Source: Epithemia pelagica
Lineage: Eukaryota; Bacillariophyta; Bacillariophyceae; Surirellales; Surirellaceae
DNA length: 64,000 nucleotides
Assembly (NCBI GenBank): GCA_946965045.2
Contig: OX337228.1
Location: forward strand, 4,774,001 to 4,838,000
Direction: 5' to 3'
This document shows, piece by piece, positions 38,559 to 47,009 of the stretch (its first letter is position 1; the number at the start of each line of letters is the position of its first letter). Both the position numbers and the translations under genes were made by a program. Below the pieces are notes generated by a model, which worked only from the letters and a program-made list of their open reading frames with translations, was not told the DNA's origin and did not search any database.

Positions 38559-39749
38559 ATGAATTCTAACAAAGGTATCGATGAGAAACAAATAGAAGCT
38601 TCCGACTGGCAGCTTCAACGCGACGAGGCCAAAGCGTCGGGTGACACTGCTTTTCGTGCAAGAGACTTCACCAAGGCCATTCAGGAATACTCAACGGCAC
38701 TTTCTGTGGATCCAGATAATGCTACAATTTTGTCCAATCGATCGGCCGCCTACTTGCAAAACAACGAGAAATCAAAAGCTTTGCACGATGCACAAAAATG
38801 TGTGAATCTGGGAACAATGGGAGTCAAAGGACAAAGTCGTCTGGCTGCAGCACTTCAAGCACTGGGGCGCTTCGAAGCTGCCCACAGGGAATGGAGAAAA
38901 ATATTGGAATCCGATCCAAATCACACTGCTGCCCTCAAAGGAACTTCAGACTGTCAAAAGGTCTTAAACGAAACGGACGAGAAGCTTAAGAAAGATCAGG
39001 AAGAGAAGAATGACCAAAACGTAAAACAGAACGAACCTATTGACGAATTGGACGACTTCTTTAATGATGTCGATGAGGCCACCGAAGCAATCGCTCGTCA
39101 AAAGCAAGAGGAGGTTCAGGAAAAGCCAACAGAAGCTATCAAAGCTCATAAAAAAGATTTGGGAACCGCCAAAGATCAAATAGAGCGTTTGTTGGCATCC
39201 AACTACAAATGGCGCAACCTCAACCCGTTCTATGTTCTCGATATCAGCCACACGGCCACTGAAGAGGAAATTTCACGTCGCTACAAAGCTTTGTCCCTAC
39301 TCCTTCATCCAGACAAGAATCGAGGTAACCCACGGGCCCAGGAGGCTTACGATGAGGTTCTCCAGGCGAAGGCAAAGCTCAATGATGAAAATAAAGCGAA
39401 TCACTCGCGACAATTGGCTGAACAGGGTATGAAGCAAGGAAAGCTGGACTGGCAAGAACAACAACAACAACAACAGAGAATCACATCTGAACACATCGAT
39501 AGTTCACTTGAAGGGTTTCAGTCTAGAGCCATCCAACGTATTTTTGCGCTGGTGGAACATAAACGGAGAGAAGTGGAGGACCGACACCGGAAACAGGAAC
39601 AGCGCGAGCGCCAACAGGAGGAGGATGTCCTTACAAAAGAGCGAGAAACACGTAAATTCGACAAAAAATGGAAAGAGGAAGAGCGTGTGGACAAACGCAT
39701 AGGGAATTGGCGAGATTTTCAAAAGAAAAAGAAAGTCAAGCCATCTTAG
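38559..39749 (+). CDS. TPR and J-domain co-chaperone (DNAJC8/SPF31-like J domain)
   Basis: 396 residues, no intron. Residues ~20-125 hold tetratricopeptide repeats (ASGDTAFRARDFTKAIQEYS, then NRSAAYLQNNEKSKALHDAQ) that could bind Hsp70/Hsp90 tails. After a Lys/Glu-rich linker comes a J domain at ~225-290 with the Hsp70-activating HPD (LLLHPDKNRG). Its lead-in LNPFYVLDI is like DNAJC8/SPF31, a splicing-associated protein. The C-terminus is a long charged helix (RKQEQRERQQEEDV), also as in DNAJC8. The TPR part is not usual for that family. Cytosol or nucleus is likely, as no targeting signal is seen. Confidence 0.85.
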   Translation: MNSNKGIDEKQIEASDWQLQRDEAKASGDTAFRARDFTKAIQEYSTALSVDPDNATILSNRSAAYLQNNEKSKALHDAQKCVNLGTMGVKGQSRLAAALQALGRFEAAHREWRKILESDPNHTAALKGTSDCQKVLNETDEKLKKDQEEKNDQNVKQNEPIDELDDFFNDVDEATEAIARQKQEEVQEKPTEAIKAHKKDLGTAKDQIERLLASNYKWRNLNPFYVLDISHTATEEEISRRYKALSLLLHPDKNRGNPRAQEAYDEVLQAKAKLNDENKANHSRQLAEQGMKQGKLDWQEQQQQQQRITSEHIDSSLEGFQSRAIQRIFALVEHKRREVEDRHRKQEQRERQQEEDVLTKERETRKFDKKWKEEERVDKRIGNWRDFQKKKKVKPS

Positions 39750-40119
39750 AGCGGTGTATGTTCGCTTGCAGAAACTTTGCAATCAACGAGAATATTGTGA
39801 CTCGTTCGAGTGCTGGCTAATAAAACTTGGCGGCGCTTTTACTGCTAGTAGTACATCAGAAGCATGGGTCACCCACCTCTCATGTATTTTAGCAACGCAC
39901 AAGGCTTCGATCTACACAGCAACTTGCAGCAAGTCAAGGATCATCTCCTTCTCCAACTACTGGGCGAATTTTTTCCTTAGTTTAGTCCCGTTAACTTCGG
40001 GGAACCCTCATATTCTCCATCTGCAGTGCCAATCATCTCCTCGCCCTTCACCTTCACTAGGAACTCGGAACCATATCAGATTCCGACCCTCCTTCGATGG
40101 ATTCTTTCTGTGATGCGAA
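39750..40119. other. Intergenic region upstream of the tRNA-guanine transglycosylase gene
   Basis: 370 bp. Contains the 3' end of the J-domain gene and the promoter of the next gene. A plus-strand ORF at 39754-40113 lies across it but has no recognisable content. Confidence 0.4.
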
Positions 40120-41732
40120 ATGAGAGAAATACTCCTCCGTGCCACAATGCTTCTCGTTTCAACTGCTGCATTTTTACAGAGACCGTCCAGAGGACTTGGT
40201 CTCAATCAGAAGAAATCCCATTCTACGTTTGGATTTCGTAGTTGTTCTGTCCGATTTGCTGAAACCACTGAAAACGACGGCTCGGGAAAATATCAAGAAA
40301 AACAGTGTACAGACGTACCCCATCTTTCTGCTGGAAGCCATAATGTCAATGAAACCTTATCACAGGAAAAACAAAAGTTGTCGAGCTCCAAACGAAGAAA
40401 GAAACCAATTGTTTATCCCCCGCCACCGACTCCATCTGAGTTCCCCGATTGGGCTTTCAAGCCCCGAGACTTCTTCTCCTACGAACTATTGCACCAATCG
40501 ACCAAAAGCCGCGCCCGTGTGGGAAGAATCACCACACCACACGGTATTATTGATACGTACGTTCCAGGCACTCTCTTGTCCAACAATCTTTCTTTGTCAA
40601 GGCTTATTGTGATTGTTTTCTTTGGTGCTCTGCCAGACCTGGGTTTGTTGCCGTTGCAACAAACGGAGCAATTAAGGGTGTGGACTTTCGCGATGCTGAT
40701 GCCAGTGGACAGCAGTTGATTTTTGCTAACACATACCACCTCCTGTTGCATCCTGGACCGGACATCATTGAGGAAGCTGGCGGAATACACAAATATACGA
40801 AACGTGATCGTCCGTTTATCACGGATAGCGGCGGCTTTCAGGTATTCTCTCTTGCTTATAGATCCGTGCATGAGGAACTGGAATCGAAAGGAGAACTGAA
40901 GCGTTCCACAAATCGTATGAAGGATGGCTACCGAATGGATGTAGTGGGCAAAGAGGCCGTGAAAGTCACTGAGGACGGTGTGGTCTTTCGAAGCTACAGA
41001 GATGGGAATAAGTTTCTTCTAACACCAGAGAGTACTGTCCAGGCTCAGAAAAAGATAGGAGCGGACATCATCATTCCATTGGACGAACTACCGGGCTACT
41101 ACACGGACCGAGACACACTCACACAATCTGTGGACAGAACTCATCGTTGGGAGGCTAGGAGTCTTCTGGAACATTTGAAAGACATCCGTAAGCAAGCTAT
41201 GTATTGCGTTGTTCACGGAGGCGTTGATGTAGAGCTACGAAAGAAAAGTGTTGACTACCTCTCCTCCCTTCCGTTCGACGGCTTTAGCATAGGAGGTTCT
41301 CTGGGAAATGGTAGAGAGGAACTCAGGGAGCTTCTCTCCTGGCTAATGCCCATGTTTGAGAGCGATGACCGGTCTCAAAAGCCTCGTCATCTTCTCGGAA
41401 TCGCTGATGAAGAGAGCATACGGAATGCTGTAACGATGGGGATCGACACGTTTGATTCATGCTACCCCACTCGCATTGGTCGGCACGGCACAATCATGAC
41501 ACGGGAAGGCCTACTCAAGATAAAGAATCGAAGTAATGCGCGTGCTTTCGGTCAAAAAATTGATCCGGAATGTACGTGCCCAACATGTCAAACATACGAC
41601 AGGGCTTACCTCTGGCATCTTTTCAAGGCCAATGAACCAAACGCTGTGACTCTTGCTGCGACTCACAACATACATTACATGAACGATCTCATGAAAAGGA
41701 TACGAGATGACATAATGAATGATCGTATTTAA
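40120..41732 (+). CDS. tRNA-guanine transglycosylase (queuine insertion), probably organellar
   Basis: Exchanges guanine 34 for a queuine-type base in tRNAs with GUN anticodons. Exons 40120-40556 and 40637-41732 join in phase 2 over an 80-bp GTACGT...CAG intron and give 510 residues; the junction restores HGIIDT followed by PGFVAVATNGAIKGVDF. Catalytic residues: the base-binding Asp in DSGGFQVFS and the nucleophile Asp in FDSCYPTRIGRHG. Zinc ligands: CTCPTC plus a downstream His (AATHNIH region). A ~130-residue extension precedes the core and begins hydrophobic/basic (ATMLLVSTAAFLQRPSRG), which suggests import into mitochondrion or plastid. ATG 40147 is an alternative start. Confidence 0.92.
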
Positions 41733-41869
41733 AGTGAAGCCACGTGGGAGGAAGCATAATTATGAGGGATAGACATGTCGTACTAGTTGTTGTCTGGTAG
41801 GCATTTCAACTTGTAAGAGTACCTAGCAATCCTCTCTTCGTCGCTACGGACCACCACGAACCACCACTT

Positions 41870-44800
41870 CTATTTCGAAGATCCTTGTCTACGCTCATCG
41901 ATGAAATCAAGTTCCCAAAAATCGGCTGGTGTTTCGGGAGGAGTAAAACGTGCCCGATGACGACTGAATTGAATTGTATTCTGGCTGTTGACAAGATTGT
42001 CTCCAGATCGACGCAACACCTCATAAAAGGCTCGACATTCTGGACAATCACGACAAGGCAGACCTTGCCGCTCAGATTTACATCGAACGACTTCTTGGTA
42101 CTTGTATTCTGTTCCATTATTTGACGTCGCTTCTGGTTTCGGTTGAGCTGAATTGCGTGAGCCATGGTCAAGGTCTGCCCAGAGACCAGATGCTGTCTCC
42201 GATCTGGTTGTGGTGGAGGGAGCAGACCGCCGTCTTTTCGAAACCCACGTGGAGGAAGTTGTCGTATTATCGGTTTTCGCCTGCTCAAACGGCCCAAACC
42301 GTTTTCTCTTTTTGTCTGGGCTCTTGCCTTGGACGGTCGCCATTTCTCGGAGAAATGTCCGCGTCGGTACGTTTGAAACCCATGCTTGTCCTTTTCTGGT
42401 GGTGATGTTTTTTGTAGTCGAAGTACCATTGCCGTTGTCATCGCGAGGAAGGTTGGTCAAATCTGCAAGTGGGAGTTTGCGAAGTTTTGATGACCTTCGT
42501 GATGAGACCTCGTCTTCCGTTTCAGGAGGTGTGGTGTCTTTTGCGTTCCTCCCCTCTTTACTTGTTGAGTCATCAGTGAGTGGACTGGGGGACGACGGAC
42601 GTCCAGTTTGCAAATTATGAGGCTCTGCGAAGCCACGATTGCTCTTGTCGTTGAGGCAGCGGTCTTGACTCGACCAATTGGCGGATCTCGAAACGTCTCT
42701 TGCAGACTTGTGTTGTTGCGTTGCCTCTAACAAATTTTGGGACCCATCCAGGTCATCTTGCGTGGATTTCTGTGTCGGTGGCTGCTCGGGTCCCTCCGTA
42801 ACGGGCAAAGTAGGAGCGACACATTCAACACAAAACGGAATGGACTCGTCCGTCGGTGGTTTTGATCCCATGCCAGTCGATTTGTCGTTTGGACTGGATT
42901 CGGATGGACCTGGCAACTTGCTTTCCGGCGAAGGATTCTGTTGTTTCTTGCGCATGCTTTTCTCGCCAGACACTTTTGAGACCTTTCGCATATGGGTTGT
43001 GATTCCCGTCACTGTGGATGTGGATCTACCGGAACCTTGTGATATAGATAGGGCACCCACTTGGTCGTTCGTCTTGTTTTCGCTTGCGCCAGCGGTGGCT
43101 CCCTCCTGACCAAGTTCCGTCGTGGTTTGCAGCAATTCCGCTGTATTCGTGACACTGTTGCTTCGCTTATATCTGGATGCTGCTATGAAGGGCGCAACTG
43201 GAAGGGAATGTATCTGTTGGTCTAAAAAGGCTTGAGTTTGATGAAACTCCTTGGCCATTGTATCCTTGGTCTTTTGCAAGGCTTCCACATAGTGCTCTCG
43301 AACTTGAGTGCAGTAAAAGTGAAACTCTTGCATTAAGTGTTCTCGCAAATCTCGCATGTTGACAGATTCGTCCAACCGATCCGCAGAAGCTAAAATTGAG
43401 GTATTGATGATTGGTTCTGATTCTGGTGAATTGGTTGCAACTCCTTGTGGATTTGTCGTTATTGCTAGTGTGGACTCGGTCGTGTTGCTTGTCGTCGAGG
43501 TAGTGGCGACATGTTGCTGGTTGCCACTTGGGGTACCCTTTGTTTGTGAAGCGATATTTAAAGGCACGGCATGGTCGACTTTAGTTACCACCGTTTCGTC
43601 TTGAATGGGCATCAATGAGGTTGGATCGTCTCTTGGTTTGTTGTTTGCCTTGAGTGGTTTGTTGGGATGATTCTGTGGTACATCCGTCAAACGTGGTGGT
43701 AAGCTATTGTCCTGTATTTTTTCGGTTTGATCGTTTTCACTCCCCGTAGCCGTAGCAGAGGAGATGGCAGTCTTTTTTGTTACAGTACGTTTGCTCCTTC
43801 GTTTCAAAGACGGTTTGGTGGATGATGTTGTTGTGGATTCCCCGCCGTCACAAGGCCGAGAGGGATGCTCTACCGCTTTGGGTGGTTCCTGTTGTAAAGT
43901 GGATGCGACTGACGCATGTTCTTGCGGGGAAGGAGTCACGGGTGTTGTTTTCCGAGTAACAATTGGTTTTCGAGCTTGACAGACAATGCATCGACGAGCT
44001 TTTGGTTCATTCTCCAAGGTACATTTGGAACACGTCCACGGTCCGTGATCCATGGATTTCCTTTTTGATTCGGTCCGTTTCGATGGCGCTTTTCGAGTTT
44101 TGGTGCTTCTCTTGCTGGTAGTTGCTTTGGGTGACGTGGCATGTTTGGTCGTTGTTCGTTTTCGTTTGGTCGGCGAGTGTTTGCTCTTCGTGGACTGCTT
44201 GCCGGTTGCTGTTGTTGTCGTTGTTGACGACGAAAAGGAAGTTGAAGAAATTGTGGATTCTGTGGCAGGGCTCGGAGAATTGATGTGGGACACAGGAGCC
44301 GAACTGTCGCTGATTGCTTGTGATTTCGTGGTCGTCTCGGCCTCCTGGTCATTCTGTGGTTTGTTCTTTTTGCCAGAGACATTTGAGATGGGTGGTGCCA
44401 CTGGCACTGATGGGGTTTCAATTGAGGCGGCAGACGTAGTGTCACTGTCGATTGGTCCTGCAGAACTTGGTGGCGAATGGGACTTGTTGCCATTCATGTT
44501 CGTGGTGGAAGTTGGCGGTACGGTCTCGCTCAGTAGAGTATCGTTTGTTTCTTCATGGCCATCCTGGTGTGGTTCACTCGTCTCCACGGGAGCTTTTTCT
44601 CTGTCGCATTGGACGGGTGCTGTCGTGGCCACCTCTTCGTTCGGCTCCTCACTTTTTCGGTCCGTGCTTGTCGTCGTATCCTTGGTCCGTTGCAACTGGA
44701 ACGAATGACGCAACCGCGTAATGTTCTTCAGTTGCTCATACAAGGGCACAGACTTGGCCTTGGATTTTCTGGCACTGCCTCGTTTGAAGGTAGTATCATC

Positions 44801-44887
44801 CGGTTTCGTTGGTTCCACGGGCATGACTAATCGGTCCTTTTGGTTTGGCTTCTTGTTGGTTGTTTGAGAAAAGGAGAAGGAAAACAT
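41870..44887 (-). CDS. CtIP/Sae2-like DNA end-resection factor with RanBP2-type zinc finger
   Basis: CtIP/Sae2/Ctp1 proteins switch on MRE11 to start resection of DNA breaks. The 1,005-residue ORF (a start at 44824 would remove 21 residues) is mostly disordered, rich in Ser/Thr/Pro/Lys. The last ~80 residues match the Sae2/CtIP C-terminal domain: YKYQEVVRCKSER, the CxxC in CRDCPECRAFY, then SRHRARFTPPETPADFWELDF. At ~281-307 there is a RanBP2-type zinc finger (GPWTCSKCTLENEPKARRC then VCQ). A coiled-coil candidate lies near residues 505-555 (MRDLREHLMQEFHFYCTQV), possibly the oligomerisation part. The C-terminal match is strong; the finger in this family is unusual. Confidence 0.8.
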   Translation of the reverse strand: MFSFSFSQTTNKKPNQKDRLVMPVEPTKPDDTTFKRGSARKSKAKSVPLYEQLKNITRLRHSFQLQRTKDTTTSTDRKSEEPNEEVATTAPVQCDREKAPVETSEPHQDGHEETNDTLLSETVPPTSTTNMNGNKSHSPPSSAGPIDSDTTSAASIETPSVPVAPPISNVSGKKNKPQNDQEAETTTKSQAISDSSAPVSHINSPSPATESTISSTSFSSSTTTTTATGKQSTKSKHSPTKRKRTTTKHATSPKATTSKRSTKTRKAPSKRTESKRKSMDHGPWTCSKCTLENEPKARRCIVCQARKPIVTRKTTPVTPSPQEHASVASTLQQEPPKAVEHPSRPCDGGESTTTSSTKPSLKRRSKRTVTKKTAISSATATGSENDQTEKIQDNSLPPRLTDVPQNHPNKPLKANNKPRDDPTSLMPIQDETVVTKVDHAVPLNIASQTKGTPSGNQQHVATTSTTSNTTESTLAITTNPQGVATNSPESEPIINTSILASADRLDESVNMRDLREHLMQEFHFYCTQVREHYVEALQKTKDTMAKEFHQTQAFLDQQIHSLPVAPFIAASRYKRSNSVTNTAELLQTTTELGQEGATAGASENKTNDQVGALSISQGSGRSTSTVTGITTHMRKVSKVSGEKSMRKKQQNPSPESKLPGPSESSPNDKSTGMGSKPPTDESIPFCVECVAPTLPVTEGPEQPPTQKSTQDDLDGSQNLLEATQQHKSARDVSRSANWSSQDRCLNDKSNRGFAEPHNLQTGRPSSPSPLTDDSTSKEGRNAKDTTPPETEDEVSSRRSSKLRKLPLADLTNLPRDDNGNGTSTTKNITTRKGQAWVSNVPTRTFLREMATVQGKSPDKKRKRFGPFEQAKTDNTTTSSTWVSKRRRSAPSTTTRSETASGLWADLDHGSRNSAQPKPEATSNNGTEYKYQEVVRCKSERQGLPCRDCPECRAFYEVLRRSGDNLVNSQNTIQFSRHRARFTPPETPADFWELDFIDERRQGSSK

Positions 44888-44956
44888 GCCCCCTCTGCTC
44901 TGGATTCACGCCGGCCGGCTCAAAAGTTTGGGCGCAGCCCGACGTCATGTCCGCAT

Positions 44957-46879
44957 ATGAGTCGCTGGTATGAGATCAAACATACCCGGATGTCGCAACT
45001 TTTTCTCGCGCAGAAATCCGTACAACAATGGTGTCCCAACATGGAGCAGAACAAGAATGATGTATCAAGATTGTTGAGGAGGAATCATTGGACGTTGGTG
45101 CTTTCCGTATTTTCCGTGAGTACGGCCGCCAAAGTGTTGCTCTTCCCCGCCTACCGATCGACGGATTTTGACGTGCACAATCACTGGAAATCCTTGACTC
45201 GGCACTTTCACAATCAATCCGAAGAATGGTACTTTGATGACGACCATGTCCAAACCGTTCACACGTTGGATTATCCGCCTGCCTTTGCATGGTTCGAGTA
45301 TCTGTGGTCGAACAATTACGTAACAGACCTTCTTGTTCGTTCCGACTCCTCGTGGCTCGACAAGACATGCTTGGAACTCAAACCGTCGTCACACTCTCCA
45401 CTGGAACATTCCGTGCCATGTGTTGCGTTTATGCGTACGACAGTCTTATTGAGTGAAGTAGTATATTGGGTTGCCTGCTATATCTGGGCCTGCTTGATTG
45501 GGAAACATTATAACCAGAGCCAAGAATCAAACCTAAACGACCGAGACGCGGCCAAGGTCAACAGCAACGACACATTTTCCTGGACGTGTTTCTTACTCTT
45601 GTCCTTGAATCCTGCCATTTTATGGCTAGATCACGTACACTTTCAATACAATGGGTTCTTGCTGGGGATTCTGTTACTCTCCTTGGCCTGTCTATGGCAA
45701 GGTGTTACCCAAAAATCCTGGGCTCTCTTTCATTTCCATCACTTGGCGGGAGCTTTCTTGTTTGCCCTTCTTCTGACACTCAAACATTTGTACATTGTAC
45801 TGTCTCTGTGGTATTTCTGCTATCTGCTGCGCCGATATTGCTTTGTCACGGTCATGACTACGTCGCAGGAACAAGGCAAACCTGTCTCGAACACCAACCG
45901 TCTTGTATTTTCTGTTCCCCGATTGATTGTCTTGGGCGTCGTTACGGTCATGACCTTGGTGATTCCGTTTCTACCACTGGTCATGGGCGCTGCGCAACGA
46001 CATGCCGACCAAGAAGGGCCTGTAGTAACACTGTTTCGTCGCATTGGTCAACGACTGTTCCCGTTTGGACGAGGTCTGGTCCATGATTATTGGGCGGGCA
46101 ACATTTGGGCCTTGTACATGGTATTGGTAAAGCTCAAGTTGCCCATAGCCTTGTGGTCTCCTGACGACTTTCCACCCAACCTTGTTGCTGTGTTCCTCCT
46201 TGTCTCTCTTCTTCCCGGATGTTGGTCCGCCTGGAAAACAGCAGCGCGGGCCGACCATTTGATGCTACATGGTCCTCAGACACGACGACCTTTGGACCCG
46301 TCGACATTGCCTCATGCGGACTTGTTGTCGGGGGTCTCTTACTCAGCTCTGGCGTCCTTCATGACGGCATATCATGTTCACGAAAAAGCCATTGTCACAA
46401 CCTTGTTGCCACTGACATTGTGGGCACTTGTCACCACCACAAGTGCAAACTCCCCAAAACACAACAACAACACACGACATGGATTGCTGCTGTTTCGGGT
46501 ACAGGCCTGGGGGCTTACGGGACTCCTACCGCTGCTTTTTCCAGCGTCGGAATGGGGCATGAAGTTGGTGACACTCACAGGCTATTTGGTGTATTTGCAC
46601 TACGCGGTGCTTGCGAGAGAACCGAAAACCCAATCCTTGGATCAACGCGTTGCCAAGTTCGATACCCATGGAAGTATTTTGAGACTCGTGTTCACACCAC
46701 AACAGGAGGTATACTTTGTTACCATTACTGTTATCTGCGTTGTAGTGCTTCTCGAGTTTGTTCCGATATCAATCTTTGGAAGGTTTGAGTTTATGCCCTT
46801 AGCCCTGACTAGCTTGGTTGTGGCATCTGGTCTCTGTGTGTCCTCTCTGGAGTTGCTTTACATAACTCTCTGGACGTAG
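44957..46879 (+). CDS. ALG8: ALG8, dolichyl-P-Glc:Glc1Man9GlcNAc2-PP-dolichol alpha-1,3-glucosyltransferase
   Basis: Adds the second glucose to the lipid-linked N-glycan precursor in the ER lumen. 640 residues from ATG 44957; the frame extends upstream through an earlier non-ATG codon but would run into the CtIP-like gene, and ATG 45041 (612 residues) is also possible. The ALG6/ALG8 signature is clear: AYRSTDFDVHNHW, HTLDYPPAFAWFE and DHVHFQYNGFLLGILLLS. About ten or more hydrophobic segments follow, as expected for this multi-pass family. ALG8 rather than ALG6 is chosen from the STDFDVH/TLDYPPAFAWFE wording. Divergent from the CtIP-like gene, with 69 bp between start codons. Confidence 0.9.
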   Translation: MSRWYEIKHTRMSQLFLAQKSVQQWCPNMEQNKNDVSRLLRRNHWTLVLSVFSVSTAAKVLLFPAYRSTDFDVHNHWKSLTRHFHNQSEEWYFDDDHVQTVHTLDYPPAFAWFEYLWSNNYVTDLLVRSDSSWLDKTCLELKPSSHSPLEHSVPCVAFMRTTVLLSEVVYWVACYIWACLIGKHYNQSQESNLNDRDAAKVNSNDTFSWTCFLLLSLNPAILWLDHVHFQYNGFLLGILLLSLACLWQGVTQKSWALFHFHHLAGAFLFALLLTLKHLYIVLSLWYFCYLLRRYCFVTVMTTSQEQGKPVSNTNRLVFSVPRLIVLGVVTVMTLVIPFLPLVMGAAQRHADQEGPVVTLFRRIGQRLFPFGRGLVHDYWAGNIWALYMVLVKLKLPIALWSPDDFPPNLVAVFLLVSLLPGCWSAWKTAARADHLMLHGPQTRRPLDPSTLPHADLLSGVSYSALASFMTAYHVHEKAIVTTLLPLTLWALVTTTSANSPKHNNNTRHGLLLFRVQAWGLTGLLPLLFPASEWGMKLVTLTGYLVYLHYAVLAREPKTQSLDQRVAKFDTHGSILRLVFTPQQEVYFVTITVICVVVLLEFVPISIFGRFEFMPLALTSLVVASGLCVSSLELLYITLWT

Positions 46880-47009
46880 CTCACAAGTTTTGAAAGATAC
46901 ACAAACGCCTACGAAACGTGTAATTCAATAGCCCATAGAACAAAATTGAGACTACCAATAATACAACTCTTTACATTTCTGTGTTCGTGCTTCAAAGTTT
47001 GCAACTAAA

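Noticed and set aside
44840-44956. N-terminal extension of ALG8 up to 44840
   Set aside because: It does not begin with ATG in the usual context and would overlap the CtIP-like coding sequence; the extension has no ALG8-like content.
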